61,086 nucleotides of DNA from Thermoanaerobaculia bacterium (GTDB lineage Bacteria > Acidobacteriota > Thermoanaerobaculia > Multivoradales > Multivoraceae): contig JAJEHN010000003.1 of the NCBI GenBank assembly GCA_022823665.1, positions 1 through 61,086 on the forward strand, in the 5' to 3' direction. This document shows positions 13,079 through 22,500 of this stretch, piece by piece (the stretch's first letter is position 1; each line of letters opens with the position of its first letter). The translations under genes were made by a program, and so were the position numbers. A model generated the notes under the pieces. That model worked only from the letters and a program-made list of their open reading frames with translations. It did not search any database and was not told the DNA's origin.

Positions 13079-15285
13079 GCGTCGGCTTCCGTTCGCTCGA
13101 CGCGTACGCGAACGCCGTACTCCGGCTCGCCGGAGTCGGGGTCCAGGGACCAGGGCAGGAGCTCCATGCATTCGGGCCAGTGCGCTTCGACGTTGCCGGC
13201 CTTGATCGGCCCGAAACGCGCGACGAACTCGAGCTGCGACACCGGCGACGAGACGACGACCCGTTGGCCGGCGCCGATGCCGCGCGCCCGTCCATCCTCC
13301 GCGTTCATCAGGAGGTCGGAGCGCTCGAGCCCGGTCAGAGGGTCCCGTACGGCGTGGACCATCGAGTTGAACTGCCGCCCGCGGCGCGTGGAGAGGAAGA
13401 GTTCGCCGTCGAGCGGCTCCCGATCCGCCGGCGGTTCGACCGCGTGGAACCTCGCTCGGCCCGACGGTGTGGCGAAGCGCCCGTCCTCGAACAGTTGAGT
13501 ACCGCCCCACTGGAACTGGTCGCCCTTCCGCTTCAGATTCTCGATCCCGGCGTAGCGCGGCACGGTAGCCGCGATCTCGGTCCGAATGGCCCCAGTGCTG
13601 CCGAAGCCGAGGACGCCGGGAGGATCGGGACGAGCCCGGGAGACGACCTCGCACAGCACCTCCCACTCGGGCCGGCACTCGCCCAGCGTTCGGCTTTCGG
13701 CGCCGTCGTGGCGAATCGAGGGCGAGAACACGATGCGCCGCTCGGTCGTCGTCTCGGTCACGCCGCCGGGGATCTCGTAGCGTGTCGTGGCCGGCAGCAG
13801 CAGCACGGTGTCGCTCGGTTCGACCAGCATCGCGGTGTTCAGCACGACATCCTGGTGAATGCGAAGCGCGGGTCGATGCAGGGCCCTCTTCTGGCGTTCG
13901 GGTTCCGGCGCCGTTTCGAGGAAGTTGCCGCCGACGATCCACCAGGCGTCGATCGCCGCGGCCGCCGCCGCCTCGATCTGCCCGGTGGCTGCCAGGCCGG
14001 GGCCGCGCGGCGGCTCGAAGCCCCAGGCGTCCGCCCAGCGGTCGAGGGTCTCCGTGTCCGACTCCGGCGCGCAGCCGACCTCGGCGCCTCCCTGCACTCC
14101 GGAGTGGCCTCGAATCGGCACCAGGCCGGCTCCGGCCTTGCCCGGAAGCCCGCGCATCAGGCCCAGGTTGGCGAGCGCCAGGACGGTGTCGACGCCGTGG
14201 CGGTGCTGGGTCAGCCCCATCGACCAGACCAGGATCGTCTTCGGCCTGGAGCAGAGAAGCCTGGCGAAGCGCTCCATCTCGGCGCGGGGGACGCCGCTCG
14301 ATTGCTCGATCGCTTCCCAGGACGTGTCGCGGAGCGCCGCCTCGACTTCCGCGAAACCCTCGGTGGAACGTTCGACGAACTCGCGAGCGACGCCGTCCGG
14401 AAGGTCGAGCAGCGCCTTCATCGCGCCGTTCAGGAAGGCGAGGTCGCCGCCGGTGTCAACCGCGTACCAGTGCTCGGCGAGGTCGGTGCCGAACAGGGCG
14501 CTCGACGCCACCGACGGCACCCAGTAGCGATCGAGGCCGGGTTCCCGGTACGGATTGACGACTGCGATCTCGGCGCCCCGGCGCCGCGCGAAGTGGAGGT
14601 ACTTGATGGTGACCGGCTGGTTGTTCGGCACATTGGAGCCGAAGAACACGATCAGGTCGGCGTCCAGCCAGTCGCGGTACGAATTCGTGGCGGCGCCGAC
14701 TCCCAGCGCGCGCCTGAGCGCGATGGTCGACGCGGCATGGCAAAGGCGCGCGGCGGTGTCGACGTGGGGGGTGCCGAAGAACCGGGCGGCCTTCTGCGCG
14801 ACGTAGTAGGTCTCGTTCGGAACACCGCGCGACGTCAGGAAGAAGGCTGCTCTGGTGGGGTCGCGTTCACGAATCTCGGCGAGGCGGGAAGCGGCGAGGT
14901 CAACGGCCTCGGGCCAGCCGATGCGACGGAACCCGGGCTCGCCGGCGCGCCGGACCATCGGGTGCGCCAGCCGTCCGAGGGCTCGCAGTTCCGTTGAACC
15001 TCTGTCGGTCAGAGCGCCGGTGTCGGCGAGCACGGCCGGGTCGAGGGCCGGCATCGTGTTGAGCCGCAACAGATCGAGCCGAACCATGCACAGGTGCACC
15101 CCGTCCAGGGTCCAGTCGCGGAGCCCCGTCGTTCCCAGCGCGCAACCGTCGCAGACGCCGTCCCGCAGGATGCGCCACGCGTAGCCGGCTTCGTCCCGGT
15201 TCCGCCATGCCACCCTGGCCATTTCCAGGTAGTGGCGCGGCTTGGTTTGCCCCAGACCGAAGGGCGTCCGCAGGCTGGGGCTCAC
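13075..15285 (-). CDS. FdhF/YdeP-family molybdopterin oxidoreductase
   Basis: About 736 residues from a GTG at 15285. An ATG at 15222 is a second candidate, and neither has a strong ribosome site. The chain matches the YdeP-like branch of formate dehydrogenase alpha-type proteins: an N-terminal CxxC (Cys45, Cys48) plus Cys66 in DGVHLC instead of the four-cysteine 4Fe-4S site, WSMGLTQHRHG, and GHSGVQGGAEVG. The C-terminal domain of the cofactor fold begins near RRGRQFNSM. It should be a cytoplasmic bis-MGD molybdenum enzyme. I see no twin-arginine signal and no electron-transfer subunit nearby. Substrate is not established for this branch. Physical coupling with fdhD supports the cofactor type. 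Its 5' end is 31 bp from the divergent FG-GAP gene. Confidence 0.85.
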   Translation of the reverse strand: MSPSLRTPFGLGQTKPRHYLEMARVAWRNRDEAGYAWRILRDGVCDGCALGTTGLRDWTLDGVHLCMVRLDLLRLNTMPALDPAVLADTGALTDRGSTELRALGRLAHPMVRRAGEPGFRRIGWPEAVDLAASRLAEIRERDPTRAAFFLTSRGVPNETYYVAQKAARFFGTPHVDTAARLCHAASTIALRRALGVGAATNSYRDWLDADLIVFFGSNVPNNQPVTIKYLHFARRRGAEIAVVNPYREPGLDRYWVPSVASSALFGTDLAEHWYAVDTGGDLAFLNGAMKALLDLPDGVAREFVERSTEGFAEVEAALRDTSWEAIEQSSGVPRAEMERFARLLCSRPKTILVWSMGLTQHRHGVDTVLALANLGLMRGLPGKAGAGLVPIRGHSGVQGGAEVGCAPESDTETLDRWADAWGFEPPRGPGLAATGQIEAAAAAAIDAWWIVGGNFLETAPEPERQKRALHRPALRIHQDVVLNTAMLVEPSDTVLLLPATTRYEIPGGVTETTTERRIVFSPSIRHDGAESRTLGECRPEWEVLCEVVSRARPDPPGVLGFGSTGAIRTEIAATVPRYAGIENLKRKGDQFQWGGTQLFEDGRFATPSGRARFHAVEPPADREPLDGELFLSTRRGRQFNSMVHAVRDPLTGLERSDLLMNAEDGRARGIGAGQRVVVSSPVSQLEFVARFGPIKAGNVEAHWPECMELLPWSLDPDSGEPEYGVRVRVERTEADA

Positions 15286-15316
15286 CGGCCGATGATAGAG
15301 GAGCAGGAACGTTAGA

Positions 15317-17119
15317 GTGTCGGCGGTGCGGATCTCCCGAATCGTCGTCGTGCTGACACTGGCGGTCGTGCCGGCCGCGGCGTTCGCGCAGAGCGGGCAG
15401 GCGGAAATCACCCCTGCCTTCGAGCCCGTGGACTTTGCCGTCGCGGTCGATCCGCGGGCCGACGGTTGGGATACCGAGGCACTCAGCGAACAGGCTGAGG
15501 CACAGCTCAAGCGCGTGGCTGCGTGGCTTGCGGAGGTTGCCGCGGGCGGCGCCGATGCCGTGCCTTCCGGCGACATGGCGACGGTCGTGGATCAGGCCTT
15601 CGAGTCGCCGGGTTTCGTGCCGGACGAACTGACCGCGCGCTACCAGGGGCCAGCCTTCACCGTCGAGAGGGGGAGCGCGAGTGGCGCGGATGGCGGCTAC
15701 CGCGGCGCCGAGGGCTTCGGGCGCGCGCTCGGCGCCCTCGCCGGGCGGCTGGCGGGCGACCGGCCGCCGCGGGCGGACTTCAAGCTGTACTCGATCGATG
15801 CCGGGTCGGAGGGGTTCACGACGCTGGCCTACTTCGAAGCGGCGGCGGGTGCGGGCGGCGGCTTCAGGCAGTTGAACTCGGTCTGGTCGACCATCTGGAG
15901 GTTGCCGGCGGACAGCGCGGGCGAGCCGTTGCTGCTGCGGGTCGAGGTGGCCGACTACGAGGAGACCTCGACCCCACGGGGTCCCCTCTTCGTCGACGTC
16001 ACCGAGGCCGCCGTCGGCCACAACCCGAGCTACGGGGAGCAACTGCTCCAGCCGCCGGACGCCTGGCTCAACCGAGTTACCAAGGCGTCGGGCTACAACA
16101 AGACCGGCTGGCAGGGGGTCTCGGTCGCGGATGTCAACGGCGACGGCCTGGAGGACATCTTCCTTCCCGAGCAGGGCGGCCTGCCGAACCGGCTCTACGT
16201 GCAGAACCGGGAGGGCACGTTCGACGACCGCTCGGCCGAAGCGGCGGTCGACTTCCTGGAGCGGGCCCTGGCCGGGCTGTTCGTCGACCTGGACAACGAC
16301 GGCGACCCGGACCTGGTGCTCTCCAGCCGGCCCGCCGTCCTGGTGCTCGAGAACGACGGCAGCGGCGGCTTCGGCCGCGTCCGCCATATCGCCGGCGACA
16401 TACCGGACAGCAACTCGCTCTCTGCGGCCGACTACGACAACGACGGCGACCTCGACCTCTACGTCTGCGCCTACCGCCGCGCGTACGACGAGCGCGGAGT
16501 TGCGAGCCCGGTGCCGTACCACGACGCGAACAACGGCGGCCGGAACGTGCTGCTCCGCAACGACGGCGGCTTCCGTTTCGTCGACGCGACGGCCGGGGCG
16601 GGGCTCGACGTGAACAACCGCCGCTTCAGCCTGGCCGCGTCCTGGGAGGACGTCGACGGCGACGGCGACCCGGACCTCTACGTGGCGAACGACTACGGCC
16701 GGAACAACCTGTACCGCAACGACGGCGGCCGCTTCGTCGACGTGGCCGGGGAGGCCGGCGTCGAGGACATTTCCTCCGGCATGTCGGTGAGCTGGGCCGA
16801 CTACAACCGGGACGGGCGGATGGACGTCTACGTCGGCAACATGTTCTCCGCCGCCGGTAACCGGATCACGTATCAGCGGAAGTTCGAGCGCGACCGGCAG
16901 CGCGCCGGGCCGCTGGCCGAAGTGCAGCGGATGGCGCGCGGCAACTCTCTTTTCGCCGGCGCGGAGGACGGCGGCTTCCTCGACCGCAGCGTCGCCGCGA
17001 ACGTCACGATGGGGCGCTGGTCCTGGTCGTCCGTCTTCGCGGACATCAACAACGACGGTTGGGAGGATCTGGTGGTCGCCAACGGCAACCTGACCCAGAC
17101 GCTCCCCGACGACCTGTGA
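15317..17119 (+). CDS. FG-GAP repeat protein (CRTAC1-like), N-terminal part before an in-frame TGA
   Basis: 600 residues from a GTG at 15317, with a signal peptide ending near AAAFAQ, so exported. From about residue 270 there are repeated calcium-binding FG-GAP blades: DVNGDGLEDIF, DLDNDGDPDLV, DYDNDGDLDLY, DVDGDGDPDLY, DYNRDGRMDVY and DINNDGWEDLV, as in integrin-like beta-propellers. The frame stops at TGA 17117-17119, immediately after NLTQTLPDDL. The same frame then continues SFFWRQVV..., another FG-GAP block and an ASPIC/UnbV domain, which in the families I know belong to the same polypeptide. This is therefore probably the first part of an interrupted gene. Role unknown; probably cell-surface protein-protein or carbohydrate contact. 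Confidence 0.8.
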   Translation: MSAVRISRIVVVLTLAVVPAAAFAQSGQAEITPAFEPVDFAVAVDPRADGWDTEALSEQAEAQLKRVAAWLAEVAAGGADAVPSGDMATVVDQAFESPGFVPDELTARYQGPAFTVERGSASGADGGYRGAEGFGRALGALAGRLAGDRPPRADFKLYSIDAGSEGFTTLAYFEAAAGAGGGFRQLNSVWSTIWRLPADSAGEPLLLRVEVADYEETSTPRGPLFVDVTEAAVGHNPSYGEQLLQPPDAWLNRVTKASGYNKTGWQGVSVADVNGDGLEDIFLPEQGGLPNRLYVQNREGTFDDRSAEAAVDFLERALAGLFVDLDNDGDPDLVLSSRPAVLVLENDGSGGFGRVRHIAGDIPDSNSLSAADYDNDGDLDLYVCAYRRAYDERGVASPVPYHDANNGGRNVLLRNDGGFRFVDATAGAGLDVNNRRFSLAASWEDVDGDGDPDLYVANDYGRNNLYRNDGGRFVDVAGEAGVEDISSGMSVSWADYNRDGRMDVYVGNMFSAAGNRITYQRKFERDRQRAGPLAEVQRMARGNSLFAGAEDGGFLDRSVAANVTMGRWSWSSVFADINNDGWEDLVVANGNLTQTLPDDL

Positions 17120-17147
17120 AGCTTCTTCTGGCGGCAGGTCGTGCCGC
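17117..17147 (+). promoter_or_regulatory. In-frame TGA with SECIS-like hairpin
   Basis: TGA at 17117-17119 is followed after 17 nt by a perfect 6-bp hairpin: GCGGCA (17131-17136), loop GGTCG (17137-17141), TGCCGC (17142-17147). Bacterial SECIS elements have a loop that begins with G (GGUC in Escherichia coli fdhF, at a similar distance from the UGA). No bulged U is present here, and the hairpin sits in codons for WRQVV, so chance is quite possible. The structure itself is certain; the role is speculative. Confidence 0.3.
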
Positions 17148-19546
17148 GCGCTCCGAGTTCCCCCGATGACCGGTCGCTGGAGCCGTATCTCGAATCCCTG
17201 CGGGCCCTCCACGAGCGGCTGGACGAAGGCCTGTCCTTCAGCGGCAACGAACGGAACTGCGTCTTCCTGAACCCGGGCGAAGCTGGAGGCGCCTTCGCCA
17301 ACGCGTCGGCGGTGAGCGGCCTGGACTTCCCGGACGATGGCCGCGGCGTCGCTTTCCTCGATCTGGAGGGCGACGGCGACCTGGATGTGGCGATCAGCAA
17401 CCGGACGGCGCCCCGGTTGCGGCTGATGCGGAACGAGTTGCCGGTGGGCGACCGCTTCGTGGCGCTCCACCTGGAAGGAGACGGCGTCGGCACGAACCGG
17501 GACGCGGTCGGCGCCCGGGTGGAAGTCCCGACCTCGTCCGGCGTCCTCCGGCGCTCCGTCCGCGCGGGCGAGGGTTTTCTCTCGCAGTCCAGCCGCTGGC
17601 TCCACTTCGGCCTCGGCGACAGCGAGGTCTCGGGTCCGGTGCGAGTCAGTTGGCCCGGGGGCGGCAGCGAAGCGTTCGCCGACGTTGCGGCCGGCGGCCG
17701 CTACCGGATCGTCCAGGGCAGCGGCCGCGCCGCGCCGGCGCCGGCGCCGACTCGCGACAGGACGCTCGAGCCGGGCGATCAACAGCCGCCTGCGCCGAGC
17801 ACCGGTTCCCGGGTCGTGCTGGCGCCTCGACCGCCTGCGCCGTCGCTGACGCTGCGTCCGTTTGGCGGCGGCGAAACGGTCGCCGTGCAGGCCGAACGCG
17901 GGCGTCCGTTGCTCCTCAACATCTGGGCGAGCTGGTGCGTCCCCTGCCGCTTCGAGTTGCAGGACCTGGCCGACGAAGCGGATGCGCTCCGCGCCGCGGG
18001 CCTGGAGATCGCGGCGCTGTCGACGGACGGCATGGGCGAGGTCGCGACGACGACCGAAGAGGCGGCCCGGAGCTTCATGGACGAGATCCGCTTCCCATTC
18101 CTGAACGGGATGGCGACCGAGGAGACCCTCGACAAGGTCGAGATCGTCAAGAGGTCCCTGTTCGACCGGCGCTTCCCGCTCTCGCTGCCGTTCTCCATGC
18201 TGATCGACGGCGACGGCCGGGTCGCCGCGCTCTACCGCGGCGGCGTGACCGCCGCCGATCTGCTGGCTGACCTCGAACTGCTGGACGCGCGGGATGCCGA
18301 CCTGCGCGCGGCGTCGGCGCCGCTTCCCGGCCGCTGGTTCACGGAACCGCCCGGCGAGGTGTCGCTCGCCAGCTACGCGCGCTGGTACGAGGAGGGGTTT
18401 CCCGAGGAGTCCGTGGCGCTGCTGCGGCGTTCGGTCGAGGTCGAGCAGGCGCGCCTCGGCGACAGCGGCGCGGCGTCGTTCGAGCAGCAGGGGGCGCGGG
18501 ACCGCCTGTTCAAGTCGCTCCAGCGCCTGACGGTGCTCGAAGGCCGGCGCGGGGACGATGAGGCCGCGGCCCGGTACGCCCGCGCCGCCTTCGACCTCGA
18601 ACCCGACGATCCGGCCGCGCGGGCCGCCTGGCAGAACGCTCTCCTCGATGCCGGCGACACCGGCTCGGTGCGGGCGCAGGCCGAGGCCGCCCTCGCGGCC
18701 GACCCGGGCGACGTGGCGGCCCGGGTGCGCCTTGCCGAGCTGCTCGACGGGGAGGGGCGGACGGACGAGGCCGTGCGGGAACTCGGCCGCGCGGTCGAGG
18801 GGAGCCCGCGGGACGTGGAGCTGCGGTATCTCTATGGCCAGTTGCTCGGCAAGGCGGAGCGCCTGCGGGAGGCGATGGAGCAGTTCGCGGCCGTCGTCAC
18901 CCTCGATCCGCGGCACGTCGAAGCGCACCGGGTCCTGGCCGAAGCGGCGGTCCGCAGCGACGAGCTTGGTGCGGCCTGGGGCCACTACCGGGCGATCCTC
19001 GAAGTCGAGCCGCGGGACACGGAGGCGCTCTACGGCGCGGCCCGGATCGCGGCCGCCGCGGGTCGCCTGGACGATGCGATCGAAAACTACCGGGCGCTGC
19101 TCTCGCACGACCCCGACCACGCCGCGGGCCGCCACGAGTTCGGACTGGCGCTGATCCGCAGCGGTCCGGCCGGCGCCGCCGAGGGCGCGGAACACCTGCG
19201 TCGCGCCTACCTCGAGGACAGGAACCTCCTGGCGCGGGGCAACGACATCGCCTGGTCGCTGGCGACCCATCCGGATGCCGGCCGGCGCGACGGCCAGCTC
19301 GCTCTCCTGATCGCCCTCGAACTGAACGCGGTCGCCGGCGGCGCCGAGCCCGCCCTGCTCGAGACCCTGGCAGCCGCCCAGGCCGAGACCGGCGACTTCG
19401 AAACAGCGGCCCGGACGGTGGAGTCGGCGCTCGAGATCGTCGGCGACCCCCGGAACGACTCACCCGGCCGGGAGCGGCTGCTCGAGCTGCTGAACCGCAG
19501 GCTCGAGCAGTACCGGCAGGGCATCCCGGCGCGCTCAGGCCAGTAG
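17120..19546 (+). CDS. ASPIC/UnbV, thioredoxin (TlpA-like) and TPR protein, C-terminal part after the in-frame TGA
   Basis: Same frame as the preceding FG-GAP gene; a separate start could be the GTG at 17141, but its ribosome site is poor. Order: a last FG-GAP blade DLEGDGDLDVAI (about 80 residues in); an ASPIC/UnbV domain (VGDRFVALHLEGDG to about residue 200); and a proline-rich linker. Next comes a TlpA/ResA-type thioredoxin domain with WASWCVPCRFE (CVPC active pair) that would work outside the cytoplasm. About ten TPR-type helical pairs fill the last 350 residues. Fused to the upstream part it would form an exported protein of about 1,400 residues. Joining a redox domain and TPR scaffold to an FG-GAP propeller suggests envelope protein handling, but no function is proven. 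Confidence 0.8.
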   Translation, partial: SFFWRQVVPRAPSSPDDRSLEPYLESLRALHERLDEGLSFSGNERNCVFLNPGEAGGAFANASAVSGLDFPDDGRGVAFLDLEGDGDLDVAISNRTAPRLRLMRNELPVGDRFVALHLEGDGVGTNRDAVGARVEVPTSSGVLRRSVRAGEGFLSQSSRWLHFGLGDSEVSGPVRVSWPGGGSEAFADVAAGGRYRIVQGSGRAAPAPAPTRDRTLEPGDQQPPAPSTGSRVVLAPRPPAPSLTLRPFGGGETVAVQAERGRPLLLNIWASWCVPCRFELQDLADEADALRAAGLEIAALSTDGMGEVATTTEEAARSFMDEIRFPFLNGMATEETLDKVEIVKRSLFDRRFPLSLPFSMLIDGDGRVAALYRGGVTAADLLADLELLDARDADLRAASAPLPGRWFTEPPGEVSLASYARWYEEGFPEESVALLRRSVEVEQARLGDSGAASFEQQGARDRLFKSLQRLTVLEGRRGDDEAAARYARAAFDLEPDDPAARAAWQNALLDAGDTGSVRAQAEAALAADPGDVAARVRLAELLDGEGRTDEAVRELGRAVEGSPRDVELRYLYGQLLGKAERLREAMEQFAAVVTLDPRHVEAHRVLAEAAVRSDELGAAWGHYRAILEVEPRDTEALYGAARIAAAAGRLDDAIENYRALLSHDPDHAAGRHEFGLALIRSGPAGAAEGAEHLRRAYLEDRNLLARGNDIAWSLATHPDAGRRDGQLALLIALELNAVAGGAEPALLETLAAAQAETGDFETAARTVESALEIVGDPRNDSPGRERLLELLNRRLEQYRQGIPARSGQ

Positions 19547-19548
19547 CT

Positions 19549-22500
19549 CTACCGGAAGTCGTGGCTCGGAATCCGCTCCAGGCGGTCGATGGGCCAGAAC
19601 CTGTCCGCCTTGACGGATAGCGAGCCGTCCTTCTTCTGCAGCACGCCTTCGACGATCAGGCCGGAGGAGGAGACGATCGTGCGGCGGTGCTTCTTGAGCT
19701 GGTCCGGCATGACGACCGCCTGGCTCATGCCGGTCTCGTCCTCCAGGGTCAGGAAGAGCAGCCCGCGGGCGGTGCCGGGGCGCTGGCGGACGATGACCGA
19801 GCCGGCGGTGCGTACGCGTCGCCCGGCGGGCGACTCGGGGAGCTTGATGGCGGGAACGACGCGGCGGCGGTCGAGTGCCCGGCGGTAGTACTCCATCGGG
19901 TGGGGGCCCGTGGTGATCGAGGCGACGGCGAAGTCGGCCGCGGTCTCTTCCATCGGCGTCATCTCGTCGAGCGGCGAGGGGGTAGCGGTCGTGAGATCGG
20001 CGAACAGGGGACCCTTCGGCTTCTCGACCTGGGCCGCCTGCCACAGCGCGGCGCGCCGGCCGCGCTGTGGCAACGCGCCAAGCGATGCCAGTGCTGTGAG
20101 TTCGTCCCGGCGCAGGCGGCAACGCTCGGCGAGGTCCTCGATGCTCGCAAAGCGCCTCGCCGCCTGTTCGGCCTCGATCCGTTCCGCCGCCTCGCGACGC
20201 ATCCCCTTGACGTAGCGCAACCCGAGGCGGATCGCTCCCGGCGGGGGCGGTTCGCCGGGCCGCTCCGGCTCGCCGGCATTCTCCGGTCGGTCCTGCCAGC
20301 GGCACCTGACCCCTGACTCGTTCACGTCGATCGGCAGCACGACGCTGCCCGCCCGCTGCGCCTCGCGGACCAGGGTCGCCGGGTGGTAGAAGCCCATCGG
20401 CCAGGCGTTCAGGAGCGACAGGAAGAAGGCGGTCGGGTGGTGGCGCTTGAGGTAGGCGCTGGCGTAGGCGATCAGGGCGAAGCTGGCCGAGTGCGACTCG
20501 GGGAAGCCGTAGAGCGCGAACGAGGTGATCGCCTTGACGATCTGCTCCTGGGCTTCGTCCTCGATGCCGCGTTCGTTCATCCCCGAGCGCAGCCGCTGCT
20601 CGATCTGCTGCATCCGCTCGACGGAGCGTTTGAAGCCCATCGCCCTCCGCAGGTCCTCCGCCTCGCCGCCGGAGAAACCGGCCGCGACCATCGCGACCTT
20701 CAGGATCTGCTCCTGGAAGATCGGCACGCCGAGGGTGCGCCGCAGGATCGGCTCGAGCAGCGGGTGAGGGTAGGTGACCTCCTCGCGGCCCACCCGGCGC
20801 TCGAAGAAGGGATGGGCCATGCGGCCGACGATCGGGCCGGGCCGGATGATCGCGATCTGGATCACGAGGTCGTAGAACCTGTACGGCTTGTGGCGCGGCA
20901 GGGACGCCATCTGCGCCCGGCTCTCGATCTGGAAGACCCCGACCGTGTCGGCGCGGCAGATCATCTCGTAGGTCGCCGGGTCGTCGGGCGGCAGATGGGC
21001 GAGGTCGACCTCCTTGCCCTCGTGGCGGCGGATCAGGGGCACGGCCTCCTCCAGCGCGTTCAGCATGCCGAGGCCGAGCAGGTCGACCTTGATCAGCCCC
21101 AGGTCGGCGCAGTCGTCCTTGTCCCACTGGACGATCACCCGGTTCTCCATCGCCGCCGGTTCGAGCGGCACGATCTCGTCGAGCCGGCCGGCGCAGAGCA
21201 CCATGCCGCCCGAGTGCTGGCCCAGGTGGCGGGGATGGTTCTGGAGCTGCCGCCACAGGCGGACGAAGATCCGGATGCGCCGGTCGCGGGGGTCGAAGCC
21301 GAGCTCCGTCAGCTCCTCGTCCATCTGCTTGCTGTCGCCGCGGGAGAGGTCGTAGTGCCAGTGGCCGAGGCCCTTGGCCAGCCGGTCGACCTGGGACTTC
21401 GAGCAGCCCAGCGCCTTCGCCGCCTCGCGCGCGGCCATCCGGTCGCGGTAGGTGATCACGTTCGCGGTCATCGCCGCGCCGTGCCGGCCGTAGCGCCCGT
21501 AGACGTACTGGATCACCTTCTCGCGCTGGTCGCCGGACGGCAGGTCGAGGTCGATGTCCGGCCACTCGCCGCGTTCCTCGGACAGGAAGCGCTCGAACAG
21601 CAGGTCCATCTTCACCGGATCGACCGCGGTGATCGACAGGGCGTAGCAGACGGCGGAGTTGGCGGCCGAGCCGCGGCCCTGGGCGAGGATCCGCTGCTCC
21701 TTGCAGAAGCGGACGATGTCCCAGACGATCAGGAAGTAGCCGGCGAGGTCGAGCTTCTCGATCAGTGCGAGCTCCTTCTCGAGCTGCGCCCCGGCCCTGG
21801 CGGTCAGCGGCCGGAAGCGGTCCCGTGCCCCCTGCCAGGTCAGTTCGCGGAGATGGGAGATCGGCGTCTCGCCGTCGGGCACCGGGTAGTCCGGGAAGCG
21901 GTAGCCGAGATCGGCGAGGGTGAAGTCGAGTTCCCCGGCGAGTTCGTGTGCGGCATGGACGGCCCGGGGCAGATCGGCGAACAGGCGGTGCATCTCCTCA
22001 GGCGCCCTCAGGCGGCGCTGGCGCTCGCGAGCGAGGCGGGCGCCGGCGTCATCGACCGTCACGTGGTGCCTGATCGCGGTCATCAGGTCGTGGAGGGGCT
22101 TGTCGGCGGCCGTGGCGTAACGCACGCCGCCCGTGGCGACGACCGGCACGCGAAGGCCGTCCGCCAGCCGGACCAGGGCCTGGTTGCGGTGCTCTTCGGC
22201 GCGGATGCCGTGGCGCGAGAGTTCCACGTGCAGGCGGCCCGGGAAGACGGCGTGCAGGCGTTCGAGCTGGCGCCCGGCCGCTTTCAGCCCTTCCCGCGCC
22301 AGCGCCCGTCCGACCGGGTCGGTCTCGGCGCCGGCCAGGCAGTGGAGGCCTGCCGCGTGCTCCTCGAGCAGCGTCCAGTCGATTCGCGCCTCGCCCTTGG
22401 GGTGGTTGAGCGCGCCGGCGGTCAGCAGGCGGCAGAGGTTGCGGTAGCCCTGCCGGTTGCGCACGAGCAGGTTGGCGCGGGTCTCCTCGTCGTCCAGCGT

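Noticed and set aside
17117..17119. Firm call of a selenoprotein
   Set aside because: The hairpin fits the bacterial SECIS pattern only loosely and no selenocysteine genes are in the window. Kept as a hypothesis.
14900..19270. Very long minus-strand reading frame (1,456 codons)
   Set aside because: It lies opposite real genes with recognisable domains (YdeP-like end, FG-GAP, ASPIC, TPR), and its protein is a low-complexity Arg/Ala/Val chain, as GC-rich antisense frames give.
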